NCBI RefSeq assembly: GCF_004295345.1
Contig: NZ_CP036200.1
Coordinates: 1,798,001-1,862,000, forward strand
Length of the DNA stretch: 64,000 nt
Reading direction: 5' to 3'
Source: Shewanella maritima
GTDB taxonomy: Bacteria > Pseudomonadota > Gammaproteobacteria > Enterobacterales > Shewanellaceae
Below the pieces are notes generated by a model. That model was given only the letters and a program-made list of their open reading frames with translations, had not been told where the DNA came from and made no database searches. Positions 53,291-63,705 of this stretch are shown piece by piece (within the stretch, counting starts at the first letter, position 1; each line of letters starts with the position of its first letter). Position numbers and translations under genes: made by a program.

Positions 53291-56200
53291 CTAATTCGAA
53301 GTTATTGATTCTGAGTTAAAGCTGCTATGAGTATAAACAAGCCCGCTAGAAATAGGGGTTATCATTTTTGACACGCCATCTTTAAATATCACTAACGCAC
53401 CTTGACTACTAGAGTAGATTTTGACAACATTTTTAACTTCATCAAGAATATCTACTGTGCCAGAATACGAGCCATAATAGTATGTGCCATTAGCTTGAAC
53501 AAACATGGTTGCAACTCTACGGTTGTTACCAAAAGAGATGACTTCTTCAATAGGACCATACATATTCAATTTGTCTATCGTTGAACTTGGGTGATCATCT
53601 ACATAACTCTCTAATTTTCCGTCAGATTTTATACCTACAAAGCCCCATTGATTTAAGTGAACAAGTGTTTTCAGGTCATTTATTTCGTCAGGTCCACCGT
53701 TTGATAAATTCAAAAAACGTCCATCCTCTAGTTCAATTATTGGATAATCCACCCACCACGTTTCGTTACAATGCAACTTCGCAACTCCATTAATCGAACT
53801 ATTTAGATATGCATTAATCCTATTTAGGTACGTACTATAGATGTTATTAGTGTTAAGTTGTATCCCAGTAATAACAATGGTGCCATCTTCCATCAACACT
53901 ATTGCGCCATCGTCAAGTGGGCAAACATCAATGAAATCTCCAGAGTCTAGAAGGCTCTGAATTGCTGACGAAGGCGCTCCTGCACTTGGCCCTATGAATC
54001 TAGCGGTATTGTCGTAATGTTTTATTAAGAAGCCATAGATATTCAGTGAATATATGTCTTTTACATTTGTATAATGTTCTCCTTCGCCTTTGAAACCTGT
54101 ATCCATATAGTCGCGCCCCCAGATCCAAACACTGTCATCATTTAAAGTAGCAGCATAACCATATTGATTTGATTTTATATCAATGATTGGGTTTGTAATA
54201 TTAGTTTTTAGAGTACTTAAGTCCCCATCTGATAGACGACTAATTGTCGGGTTGATAGAGTTGCCAGTCAAGGTTAGCCACTCATCAACTAGCCCTCCAC
54301 TTCCGTTAACCAAAACAAAGCCTCTGTAGTTATTTGAATAAATTTCAATATCACTAACGTTCAGTAGTGATTTCATACTCGCATCAATGCTATTACCGTT
54401 ACTTCCCATATAGCCAAAGAAACCATTATTGTTTGTTTCAGCTAAAACATCCTTCTGCATGGGTGTGTACCAGAAACGTTTTAGAACTTTATGGCTAGAA
54501 TTTAAGTAGTCGACAAGCCTTTTAATATTTGTAGTATTGATGCTTTCGTTAAGTGTTTGATATACGCCCGCAACTTCAAAAATAATAGCGTTGTCGTAGT
54601 TTATATCATTGGCATCGGGCTCAGCTTCAAGCACTCGTATTAACTCGGGAGGCTCATATGTTCTAATGATATTTTCATTTACTTCATCATGACTCGCAAT
54701 CAAACGAACCGCCTTCCCGTACTCTTCAACACTAGGCGCAAAAGTATCTTGCTTGTATACATTGTCCCCAGCAGATGTGCTGATATCAAAATGACCATCC
54801 TCATTCATATCTACAATCCACACGTAATCAAAATCTTGATGAGTACAATATGAACAATAAGCCTCTGCCTCAGGAATAGATTCGCCTTTTTGTAGGTATG
54901 AGTCACTGCCATACCAAAGCCCACTCTTACCAAGTGTCACATACCTAATGAGCACTGACGCCTCTTTCGTCATACCATTAAAAGATACACGGAACCGACC
55001 ATTACCTTGTGCCGATGCTGTTAATACGCCACTATTCCACTCTAGACCTGAGTCAGTATAGGGCTCAGCAGTTAATGCTGATGAACTGCGGACATCAGTA
55101 TCCACACCAAGTCGTGAGACCGTTTTGGCAGTAAAATCTACTGTATCGCCGACTAAAACTTCAGCGCTAACAACTGTCACAACAAAGTCATCGATTGGGT
55201 CAACTAAGGTAACGGTTGTTGTTACCTCTTTCCCATCAAAGTGTGCCGTGATGTCAGTATCTCCAGCTTTTAGTCCATAAGCTTGACCGCCCACAACCAC
55301 CACTTCAGATAAATCTGTCTCCCAAATCACTTTATCGGTAACATTTTCAAAACCAGCAGGATCATCTTCATAGGTCGCATTAACTCTCACAGAGGTAAGT
55401 TCATGAACACTAAACGAAGCAGTGGTAATCATTGTTAGGCTAGAGAGTTTTCTCTCTTTAACAAATACAATGGCGGTATCACATTTGCCGCTGTGACAGC
55501 CTTCAATTTGTGCAGTCCCTTCTGCTTCAGCTGTAACAACACCCGTATTTGACACTGTCGCAACACTGGCATTAAGTGAGCGCCAACTAGTTGCTGCTAT
55601 TGGTTTTGTGTCACCATTAGTATCGTCATAAGTCATCGTCAGCAGTTGTGTTAAGCCTTTGTGTATTTCAACCACACCAGGTTCAACTTTGACGCTTTCA
55701 AGCTGTGCTGAACTAACACCAACAGGAAGTAATTTAGATACAACTGTATTGGTACCATCAGACCATGACACTGATATATTTGCGATCCCGGTTGCGTTAG
55801 CCTTGACTTTGCCAGTCGTTCCTAACCAGCTCACTGCAGTATCATTATCAGAGTCAAAAGCAAATCCAGTAGCAGAAGTTTCACATTCAAGAACTTGCTC
55901 ATCTGAGTATAAACAAAGCACCGGAACTTCAACTTCTTGACCCAATGCCAGCAACATAGGCACGTTATAATTTAACTGAATATCCAAAAGTTTTAGCGCT
56001 GTGATGTCTAACGTACTTGTGACAGACTCTGAGCCTACTGTTGCTTTGACAACAACGTCACCTTCACCATTTGCTTTCACTAGCCCTTTTTGGCTTTCTA
56101 AGGTCGCTAATGATGTCGAGTTACCTGAAGCATCTTGGAGCTCCCAAGTCGCAAGCTCAGTCAAATCTTTTGGTATACCGTTTGAGTACTCACCCCATAC

Positions 56201-59200
56201 AGTAAATTGCTGACTTTGCCCCACTGCAATAGATGGTGCGCTCGGGTTAATTGTTAACCCTGTCAGCGTGGCAGCCGTTACTTCAGCAAACTCTTCATTA
56301 CTTGGTTTACCGCCATATGTCGCATAAACCTTAGCTTCGCCTTCTTTCAGTGCATGCCAAATGCCATCACCATCAACAAAACCTATCAAATCAGTTGTAT
56401 TTTGAGGCTCTACTATCCATTTAACAAATTTCGCAGCATCCGCATCAAATGTGCCATCAGTGTAATACACCATTGCATATAGCTGTGCTTCAGCTCCCTC
56501 TGGTAAGCTAGCTGCTGAGGTGCCCCCTGCCGAAAGCTCAATGTGAATGCTTTCAACAAGCTTGTCTGCCATCACGTTAAGTGTTGCCACATCAGTTAGC
56601 GTATCCTTATGTGCAGTGATTTCGGCGTGTCCAACGCCTGTAGCAGTTGCAAGACCGGTATTGTTTTCAATTGTAGCTACACTACTTGGATTGTTCGAAA
56701 TCCATGTAACTTGATTGGTGATATCAACTTCATCACCGTTGTCAAATGTCCCCATTGCTTTGTATTGCAGGTTATGACCAACATGAATGGTTGTGTCTTT
56801 CGGCTCAACCGAAATACTGAGCAAGCTAGCGGCAGTAACCTTAACGAGCTTAATGTCTTTCTCTCCACCAAAATTCACATGAACATTTACATCGCCTGCT
56901 GCTTTACCATAAACATGGTTTTTGAAGTCAACGTCTGTAAATGTTGCAACATCTGTGTTGGTAGAGAGCCATGATGCTGCTGATGAAATATCAATCTCAG
57001 AGCCATCACTCATGTGAGCAACTGCACGTAAAGGCACGGTTAACCCTTGAACAAACGTTCTATCAGCGTCTGAAGTGGTGATTTCGACACTATCGACTGT
57101 TGCAGATGGAACGTTAATTATTGGTTTGTTAAGCGACGTCAATATTGTCGTGCCTGTTCCATCTACGTCATATTCGCCGAAAATAGTTGTAGAGCCTGGC
57201 TTATTGGCCGTGTATGTTTGGCTGGTTGCTTGAGTGTTGTTAACTACTTCACCATCATTAGTGATAAAGTACATATCACCAGATAAAGACTCCTGTAATG
57301 TGCCATCTGACATGACACCAATAAGTTTAACTTTGAGGGTTGTACCACTAAGCATGATCTTCGCACTTAATGGCGTCGTCTCTCCGTCTTCAACTAAAAT
57401 CACCCCAGATAAAGTTGCCGCCGTGGTGTTAATCACCGCCGTCGCTGTCACCGATGTGTCCGCCGTCAATGTCGCCTGAATCGTGATTGCCTTACCCGAT
57501 GCCGTTGCTGTCACCTTATGACCATCAATGGTGACGTCCTTGTCTTTCGAACTCCCTGCAATCGATAGCGGTGCAGCAGATGCATCCAAAATACTGGTCG
57601 TGTTGTCACTGTAAACACCCGCCACTGTGTAGTATTGGCTTTGATCTTTACCTAATGTGATATTACCCGGCACTAACTGAATACTATCCAGCGTTTTGTT
57701 CGTCACGCTCAGCGCAACTTGACTACTTGGCACACCACCAAAGCTTGCCTTGATTTTAGTGTCACCGACCGCTTCACCACGGATATAACCACCCGTCACC
57801 AACGCCACGTCTTTGTCTTCAACATCCCAAATCGCATTTGCTGTCACATCAACCGGCACTCCTGGCGCGCTCGTATAATATGCATTAGCAACGGCTGATG
57901 TAGATTGGCCCACTGCCAGTGTGCTTTGCGCTAACACCACTTCAACACGTGCCACCGAACCTGATAGCACTGACACGTTCGCCGTATCAAATTTACTGCT
58001 ATCACTGTTAAGCGTAGCGGTCACTACCGCATCACCCGCACTCGATACCGTCAGCTCACCATTGACTATGGTCGCGGTTGCATCGCCGCTCACAACCCAG
58101 CTCAAATCATGCGCGCCTAATTGCGCCGTTTGACCACTCGCATAATGCGCCGTTGCACTGAACACCTGGGTGTCATCCACGTTCATGGTCACCACTTTCG
58201 GACTAATGCTGATACGCTCTAACGCCACCACCATCACATTCACGTCCGCAAAGGCTTCCTGGCCACCAAAGCTCGCCTTAATGCGGGCATTCGACACACC
58301 CGCTTTACCGATAAGCACATTGCTCACCGTTGAGTCAAAGGCTATCTCACTCGCGCCACCTTCAACCGTCAGTGTCGCTGCATTGCTCACATCGGCTGTG
58401 GTGTTATCTGACATCAAGGCCTCAACCTTAATTGCTTTACTGCTGCCAAGCAGGAGGTTAATTGGATCAGGCGAAATACTTAGACTTGAGATACTCGCGC
58501 CCGATACCTTCACCGCCACCGACTGGCTGTCAAAATCAACGACTCCATCACCATCTGCATCATAATGAGCAAATAGCGTGGCATCACCTGCATCATTGGC
58601 TTTGATATTGGTATCATCCCAGCTTGCTGCATGCGCATTTGTCGTGGTGTAAGTGATATTGCTGGCATCAAGCTCTAACACGCTGCCGTCAGTCATCAAA
58701 CCGTACACGCGTGTCGCTAGCTCACCACCTTTTACTAGTGTTAGCGTTGCTGGTAACGGTTGGTTCTCACCCGCATTCGATAGGATAATTTGATCTAACG
58801 TTGCCGCCGTGGTGTTAATCACCGCCGTCGATGTCACCGACGTGTCCGCCGTTAATGTCGCCTGAATCGTGATTGCCTTACCCGATGCCGTTGCTGTCAC
58901 CTTATGACCATCAATGGTGACGTCCTTGTCTTTCGAACTCCCTGCAATCGATAGCGGTGCAGCAGATGCATCCAAAATACTGGTCGTGTTGTCACTGTAA
59001 ACACCCGCCACTGTGTAGTATTGGCTTTGATCTTTACCTAATGTGATATTACCCGGCACTAACTGAATACTATCCAGCGTTTTGTTCGTCACGCTCAGCG
59101 CAACTTGACTACTTGGCACACCACCAAAGCTTGCCTTGATTTTAGTGTCACCGACCGCTTCACCACGGATATAACCACCCGTCACCAACGCCACGTCTTT

Positions 59201-62200
59201 GTCTTCAACATCCCAAATCGCATTTGCTGTCACATCAACCGGCACTCCTGGCGCGCTCGTATAATATGCATTAGCAACGGCTGATGTAGATTGGCCCACT
59301 GCAAGTGTGCTTTGCGCTAACACCACTTCAACACGTGCCACCGAACCTGATAGCACTGACACGTTCGCCGTATCAAATTTACTGCTATCACTGTTAAGCG
59401 TGGCGGTCACTACCGCATCACCCGCACTCGATACTGTCAGCTCACCATTGACTATGGTCGCGGTTGCATCGCCGCTCACAACCCAGCTCAAATCATGCGC
59501 TCCTAATTGCGCCGTTTGACCACTCGCATAATGCGCCGTTGCACTGAACACCTGGGTGTCATCCACGTTCATGGTCACCACTTTCGGACTAATGCTGATA
59601 CGCTCTAACGCCACCACCATCACATTCACGTCCGCAAAGGCTTCCTGACCTCCAAAGCTCGCCTTAATGCGGGCATTCGACACACCCGCTTTACCGATAA
59701 GCACATTGCTCACCGTTGAGTCAAAGGCTATCTCACTCGCGCCACCTTCAACCGTCAGTGTCGCTGCATTGCTCACATCGGCTGTGGTGTTATCTGACAT
59801 CAAGGCCTCAACCTTAATTGCTTTACTGCTGCCAAGCAGGAGGTTAATTGGATCAGGCGAAATACTTAGACTTGAGATACTCGCGCCCGATACCTTCACC
59901 GCCACCGACTGGCTGTCAAAATCAACGACTCCATCACCATCTGCATCATAATGAGCAAATAGCGTGGCATCACCTGCATCATTGGCTTTGATATTGGTAT
60001 CATCCCAGCTTGCTGCATGCGCATTTGTCGTGGTGTAAGTGATATTGCTGGCATCAAGCTCTAACACGCTGCCGTCAGTCATCAAACCGTACACGCGTGT
60101 CGCTAGCTCACCACCTTTTACTAGTGTTAGCGTTGCTGGTAACGGTTGGTTCTCACCCGCATTCGATAGGATAATTTGATCTAACGTTGCCGCCGTGGTG
60201 TTAATCACCGCCGTCGATGTCACCGACGTGTCCGCCGTTAATGTCGCCTGAATCGTGATTGCCTTACCCGATGCCGTTGCTGTCACCTTATGACCATCAA
60301 TGGTGACGTCCTTGTCTTTCGAACTCCCTGCAATCGATAGCGGTGCAGCAGATGCATCCAAAATACTGGTCGTGTTGTCACTGTAAACACCCGCCACTGT
60401 GTAGTATTGGCTTTGATCTTTACCTAATGTGATATTACCCGGCACTAACTGAATACTATCCAGCGTTTTGTTCGTCACGCTCAGCGCAACTTGACTACTT
60501 GGCACACCACCAAAGCTTGCCTTGATTTTAGTGTCACCGACCGCTTCACCACGGATATAACCACCCGTCACCAACGCCACGTCTTTGTCTTCAACATCCC
60601 AAATCGCATTTGCTGTCACATCAACCGGCACTCCTGGCGCGCTCGTATAATATGCATTAGCAACGGCTGATGTAGATTGGCCCACTGCCAGTGTGCTTTG
60701 CGCTAACACCACTTCAACACGTGCCACCGAACCTGATAGCACTGACACGTTCGCCGTATCAAATTTACTGCTATCACTGTTAAGCGTAGCGGTCACTACC
60801 GCATCACCCGCACTCGATACCGTCAGCTCACCATTGACTATGGTCGCGGTTGCATCGCCGCTCACAACCCAGCTCAAATCATGCGCGCCTAATTGCGCCG
60901 TTTGACCACTCGCATAATGCGCCGTTGCACTGAACACCTGGGTGTCATCCACGTTCATGGTCACCACTTTCGGACTAATGCTGATACGCTCTAACGCCAC
61001 CACCATCACATTCACGTCCGCAAAGGCTTCCTGGCCACCAAAGCTCGCCTTAATGCGGGCATTCGACACACCCGCTTTACCGATAAGCACATTGCTCACC
61101 GTTGAGTCAAAGGCTATCTCACTCGCGCCACCTTCAACCGTCAGTGTCGCTGCATTGCTCACATCGGCTGTGGTGTTATCTGACATCAAGGCCTCAACCT
61201 TAATTGCTTTACTGCTGCCAAGCAGGAGGTTAATTGGATCAGGCGAAATACTTAGACTTGAGATACTCGCGCCCGATACCTTCACCGCCACCGACTGGCT
61301 GTCAAAATCAACGACTCCATCACCATCTGCATCATAATGAGCAAATAGCGTGGCATCACCTGCATCATTGGCTTTGATATTGGTATCATCCCAGCTTGCT
61401 GCATGCGCATTTGTCGTGGTGTAAGTGATATTGCTGGCATCAAGCTCTAACACGCTGCCGTCAGTCATCAAACCGTACACGCGTGTCGCTAGCTCACCAC
61501 CTTTTACTAGTGTTAGCGTTGCTGGTAACGGTTGGTTCTCACCCGCATTCGATAGGATAATTTGATCTAACGTTGCCGCCGTGGTGTTAATCACCGCCGT
61601 CGATGTCACCGACGTGTCCGCCGTTAATGTCGCCTGAATCGTGATTGCCTTACCCGATGCCGTTGCTGTCACCTTATGACCATCAATGGTGACGTCCTTG
61701 TCTTTCGAACTCCCTGCAATCGATAGCGGTGCAGCAGATGCATCCAAAATACTGGTCGTGTTGTCACTGTAAACACCCGCCACTGTGTAGTATTGGCTTT
61801 GATCTTTACCTAATGTGATATTACCCGGCACTAACTGAATACTATCCAGCGTTTTGTTCGTCACGCTCAGCGCAACTTGACTACTTGGCACACCACCAAA
61901 GCTTGCCTTGATTTTAGTGTCACCGACCGCTTCACCACGGATATAACCACCCGTCACCAACGCCACGTCTTTGTCTTCAACATCCCAAATCGCATTTGCT
62001 GTCACATCAACCGGCACTCCTGGCGCGCTCGTATAATATGCATTAGCAACGGCTGATGTAGATTGGCCCACTGCAAGTGTGCTTTGCGCTAACACCACTT
62101 CAACACGTGCCACCGAACCTGATAGCACTGACACGTTCGCCGTATCAAATTTACTGCTATCACTGTTAAGCGTGGCGGTCACTACCGCATCACCCGCACT

Positions 62201-63679
62201 CGATACTGTCAGCTCACCATTGACTATGGTCGCGGTTGCATCGCCGCTCACAACCCAGCTCAAATCATGCGCTCCTAATTGCGCCGTTTGACCACTCGCA
62301 TAATGCGCCGTTGCACTGAACACCTGGGTGTCATCCACGTTCATGGTCACCACTTTCGGACTAATGCTGATACGCTCTAACGCCACCACCATCACATTCA
62401 CGTCCGCAAAGGCTTCCTGGCCACCAAAGCTCGCCTTAATGCGGGCATTCGACACACCCGCTTTACCGATAAGCACATTGCTCACCGTTGAGTCAAAGGC
62501 TATCTCACTCGCGCCACCTTCAACCGTCAGTGTCGCTGCATTGCTCACATCGGCTGTGGTGTTATCTGACATCAAGGCCTCAACCTTAATTGCTTTACTG
62601 CTGCCAAGCAGGAGGTTAATTGGATCAGGCGAAATACTTAGACTTGAGATACTCGCGCCCGATACCTTCACCGCCACCGACTGGCTGTCAAAATCAACGA
62701 CTCCATCACCATCTGCATCATAATGAGCAAATAGCGTGGCATCACCTGCATCATTGGCTTTGATATTGGTATCATCCCAGCTTGCTGCATGCGCATTTGT
62801 CGTGGTGTAAGTGATATTGCTGGCATCAAGCTCTAACACGCTGCCGTCAGTCATCAAACCGTACACGCGTGTCGCTAGCTCACCACCTTTTACTAGTGTT
62901 AGCGTTGCTGGTAACGGTTGGTTCTCACCCGCATTCGATAGGATAATTTGATCTAACGTTGCCGCCGTGGTGTTAATCACCGCCGTCGCTGTCACCGATG
63001 TGTCCGCCGTTAATGTCGCCTGAACCGTGATTGCCTTACCCGATGCCGTCGCCGTCACCTTATGACCATCAATGGTGACGTCCTTGTCTTTCGAACTCCC
63101 TGCAATCGATAGCGGTGCAGCAGATGCATCCAAAATACTGGTCGTGTTGTCACTGTAAATCGCTGTCACTGTGTAATATTGACTAAAACCGTTCGCTATT
63201 GAGACTTCAGGTGGCGTCAACTGAAGACGTTCGATCTCTCTTTCTAAAATATTTAGCGTAAGGGGTTGAGAGGAGTAACTAGCCCCATTGCGGGTATACT
63301 TAGCCGTTAAAACTAAATCGCTTAACGGTGCAAGCGCTTTAATTCGAATATCGTCGCCACTTTGTAGTAACTCGATGAACGCTTGAGGGTCAATAGATTC
63401 ACCCTGAGGACGAGAAAAAGTGAGCTCGACCTCTGATGAAGGTGCAACCCCTATCGTTCCATCAGAGTAATAGACCTTGACTGTAACATTACGTTCTTCA
63501 CCAACAAAAAGACTAACCTCAGAGACTTCATCACCAAGCAGTAACTCAACAGCGTCAATCGTTGGGGCTGGATTACCATCAAGAAAGTTGCGATCACTAT
63601 CACTACAGCCAACTGACGCTATAGCTAACATGAACAGCAATAATAAAGTTTTTAATGAATACGACAATTGATCACACAT
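53291..63679 (-). CDS. Giant surface lipoprotein with Ig-like (Big_2-type) tandem repeats and RCC1-like C-terminus
   Basis: This 3462-aa protein likely forms a long cell-surface stalk. I start it at the ATG at 63679 with AAGGGTG six bases upstream; a GTG at 63688 is possible. It has a lipoprotein-type signal (LLLLFMLAIASVGC). The bulk is made of bacterial Ig-like domains of the invasin/intimin type (repeated patterns such as ISISPKVVTMNVDDTQVFSA and GDAVVTATLNSDSS). Four blocks of 462 residues are almost identical, followed by diverged single domains. The last about 500 residues lack these and contain GYAATLNDDSVWIWGRDY and GAIVLMEDGTIVITG, like RCC1 or regulator-type beta-propeller repeats. 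It follows an OmpA-domain gene on the same strand. Adhesion is the likely role; the ligand is unknown. Confidence 0.9.
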   Translation of the reverse strand: MCDQLSYSLKTLLLLFMLAIASVGCSDSDRNFLDGNPAPTIDAVELLLGDEVSEVSLFVGEERNVTVKVYYSDGTIGVAPSSEVELTFSRPQGESIDPQAFIELLQSGDDIRIKALAPLSDLVLTAKYTRNGASYSSQPLTLNILEREIERLQLTPPEVSIANGFSQYYTVTAIYSDNTTSILDASAAPLSIAGSSKDKDVTIDGHKVTATASGKAITVQATLTADTSVTATAVINTTAATLDQIILSNAGENQPLPATLTLVKGGELATRVYGLMTDGSVLELDASNITYTTTNAHAASWDDTNIKANDAGDATLFAHYDADGDGVVDFDSQSVAVKVSGASISSLSISPDPINLLLGSSKAIKVEALMSDNTTADVSNAATLTVEGGASEIAFDSTVSNVLIGKAGVSNARIKASFGGQEAFADVNVMVVALERISISPKVVTMNVDDTQVFSATAHYASGQTAQLGAHDLSWVVSGDATATIVNGELTVSSAGDAVVTATLNSDSSKFDTANVSVLSGSVARVEVVLAQSTLAVGQSTSAVANAYYTSAPGVPVDVTANAIWDVEDKDVALVTGGYIRGEAVGDTKIKASFGGVPSSQVALSVTNKTLDSIQLVPGNITLGKDQSQYYTVAGVYSDNTTSILDASAAPLSIAGSSKDKDVTIDGHKVTATASGKAITIQATLTADTSVTSTAVINTTAATLDQIILSNAGENQPLPATLTLVKGGELATRVYGLMTDGSVLELDASNITYTTTNAHAASWDDTNIKANDAGDATLFAHYDADGDGVVDFDSQSVAVKVSGASISSLSISPDPINLLLGSSKAIKVEALMSDNTTADVSNAATLTVEGGASEIAFDSTVSNVLIGKAGVSNARIKASFGGQEAFADVNVMVVALERISISPKVVTMNVDDTQVFSATAHYASGQTAQLGAHDLSWVVSGDATATIVNGELTVSSAGDAVVTATLNSDSSKFDTANVSVLSGSVARVEVVLAQSTLAVGQSTSAVANAYYTSAPGVPVDVTANAIWDVEDKDVALVTGGYIRGEAVGDTKIKASFGGVPSSQVALSVTNKTLDSIQLVPGNITLGKDQSQYYTVAGVYSDNTTSILDASAAPLSIAGSSKDKDVTIDGHKVTATASGKAITIQATLTADTSVTSTAVINTTAATLDQIILSNAGENQPLPATLTLVKGGELATRVYGLMTDGSVLELDASNITYTTTNAHAASWDDTNIKANDAGDATLFAHYDADGDGVVDFDSQSVAVKVSGASISSLSISPDPINLLLGSSKAIKVEALMSDNTTADVSNAATLTVEGGASEIAFDSTVSNVLIGKAGVSNARIKASFGGQEAFADVNVMVVALERISISPKVVTMNVDDTQVFSATAHYASGQTAQLGAHDLSWVVSGDATATIVNGELTVSSAGDAVVTATLNSDSSKFDTANVSVLSGSVARVEVVLAQSTLAVGQSTSAVANAYYTSAPGVPVDVTANAIWDVEDKDVALVTGGYIRGEAVGDTKIKASFGGVPSSQVALSVTNKTLDSIQLVPGNITLGKDQSQYYTVAGVYSDNTTSILDASAAPLSIAGSSKDKDVTIDGHKVTATASGKAITIQATLTADTSVTSTAVINTTAATLDQIILSNAGENQPLPATLTLVKGGELATRVYGLMTDGSVLELDASNITYTTTNAHAASWDDTNIKANDAGDATLFAHYDADGDGVVDFDSQSVAVKVSGASISSLSISPDPINLLLGSSKAIKVEALMSDNTTADVSNAATLTVEGGASEIAFDSTVSNVLIGKAGVSNARIKASFGGQEAFADVNVMVVALERISISPKVVTMNVDDTQVFSATAHYASGQTAQLGAHDLSWVVSGDATATIVNGELTVSSAGDAVVTATLNSDSSKFDTANVSVLSGSVARVEVVLAQSTLAVGQSTSAVANAYYTSAPGVPVDVTANAIWDVEDKDVALVTGGYIRGEAVGDTKIKASFGGVPSSQVALSVTNKTLDSIQLVPGNITLGKDQSQYYTVAGVYSDNTTSILDASAAPLSIAGSSKDKDVTIDGHKVTATASGKAITIQATLTADTSVTATAVINTTAATLSGVILVEDGETTPLSAKIMLSGTTLKVKLIGVMSDGTLQESLSGDMYFITNDGEVVNNTQATSQTYTANKPGSTTIFGEYDVDGTGTTILTSLNKPIINVPSATVDSVEITTSDADRTFVQGLTVPLRAVAHMSDGSEIDISSAASWLSTNTDVATFTDVDFKNHVYGKAAGDVNVHVNFGGEKDIKLVKVTAASLLSISVEPKDTTIHVGHNLQYKAMGTFDNGDEVDITNQVTWISNNPSSVATIENNTGLATATGVGHAEITAHKDTLTDVATLNVMADKLVESIHIELSAGGTSAASLPEGAEAQLYAMVYYTDGTFDADAAKFVKWIVEPQNTTDLIGFVDGDGIWHALKEGEAKVYATYGGKPSNEEFAEVTAATLTGLTINPSAPSIAVGQSQQFTVWGEYSNGIPKDLTELATWELQDASGNSTSLATLESQKGLVKANGEGDVVVKATVGSESVTSTLDITALKLLDIQLNYNVPMLLALGQEVEVPVLCLYSDEQVLECETSATGFAFDSDNDTAVSWLGTTGKVKANATGIANISVSWSDGTNTVVSKLLPVGVSSAQLESVKVEPGVVEIHKGLTQLLTMTYDDTNGDTKPIAATSWRSLNASVATVSNTGVVTAEAEGTAQIEGCHSGKCDTAIVFVKERKLSSLTMITTASFSVHELTSVRVNATYEDDPAGFENVTDKVIWETDLSEVVVVGGQAYGLKAGDTDITAHFDGKEVTTTVTLVDPIDDFVVTVVSAEVLVGDTVDFTAKTVSRLGVDTDVRSSSALTAEPYTDSGLEWNSGVLTASAQGNGRFRVSFNGMTKEASVLIRYVTLGKSGLWYGSDSYLQKGESIPEAEAYCSYCTHQDFDYVWIVDMNEDGHFDISTSAGDNVYKQDTFAPSVEEYGKAVRLIASHDEVNENIIRTYEPPELIRVLEAEPDANDINYDNAIIFEVAGVYQTLNESINTTNIKRLVDYLNSSHKVLKRFWYTPMQKDVLAETNNNGFFGYMGSNGNSIDASMKSLLNVSDIEIYSNNYRGFVLVNGSGGLVDEWLTLTGNSINPTISRLSDGDLSTLKTNITNPIIDIKSNQYGYAATLNDDSVWIWGRDYMDTGFKGEGEHYTNVKDIYSLNIYGFLIKHYDNTARFIGPSAGAPSSAIQSLLDSGDFIDVCPLDDGAIVLMEDGTIVITGIQLNTNNIYSTYLNRINAYLNSSINGVAKLHCNETWWVDYPIIELEDGRFLNLSNGGPDEINDLKTLVHLNQWGFVGIKSDGKLESYVDDHPSSTIDKLNMYGPIEEVISFGNNRRVATMFVQANGTYYYGSYSGTVDILDEVKNVVKIYSSSQGALVIFKDGVSKMITPISSGLVYTHSSFNSESITSN
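57415..63158 (-). repeat. Tandem 1386-bp repeat, four full copies plus 200 bp
   Basis: The same 1386-base unit (462 codons) starts near 57415, 58801, 60187 and 61573, and a fifth copy breaks off at 63158. Copies differ at only a few bases. Marker bases alternate: copies 1 and 3 share ACTGCCAGTGTG, GCGTAGCGG and GCGCGCCTAAT, while copies 2 and 4 share ACTGCAAGTGTG, GCGTGGCGG and GCGCTCCTAAT. The unit length being a multiple of three keeps the frame. Copy number is likely to vary among strains and to be at risk in short-read assembly. Confidence 0.95.
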
Positions 63680-63705
63680 AAAGTACACCCTTAATCTTTG
63701 TGCAA

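Noticed and set aside
57921..62723. Repeated 70- and 131-codon frames on the plus strand in the repeat region
   Set aside because: They recur every 1386 bases only because the coding repeat on the other strand does.
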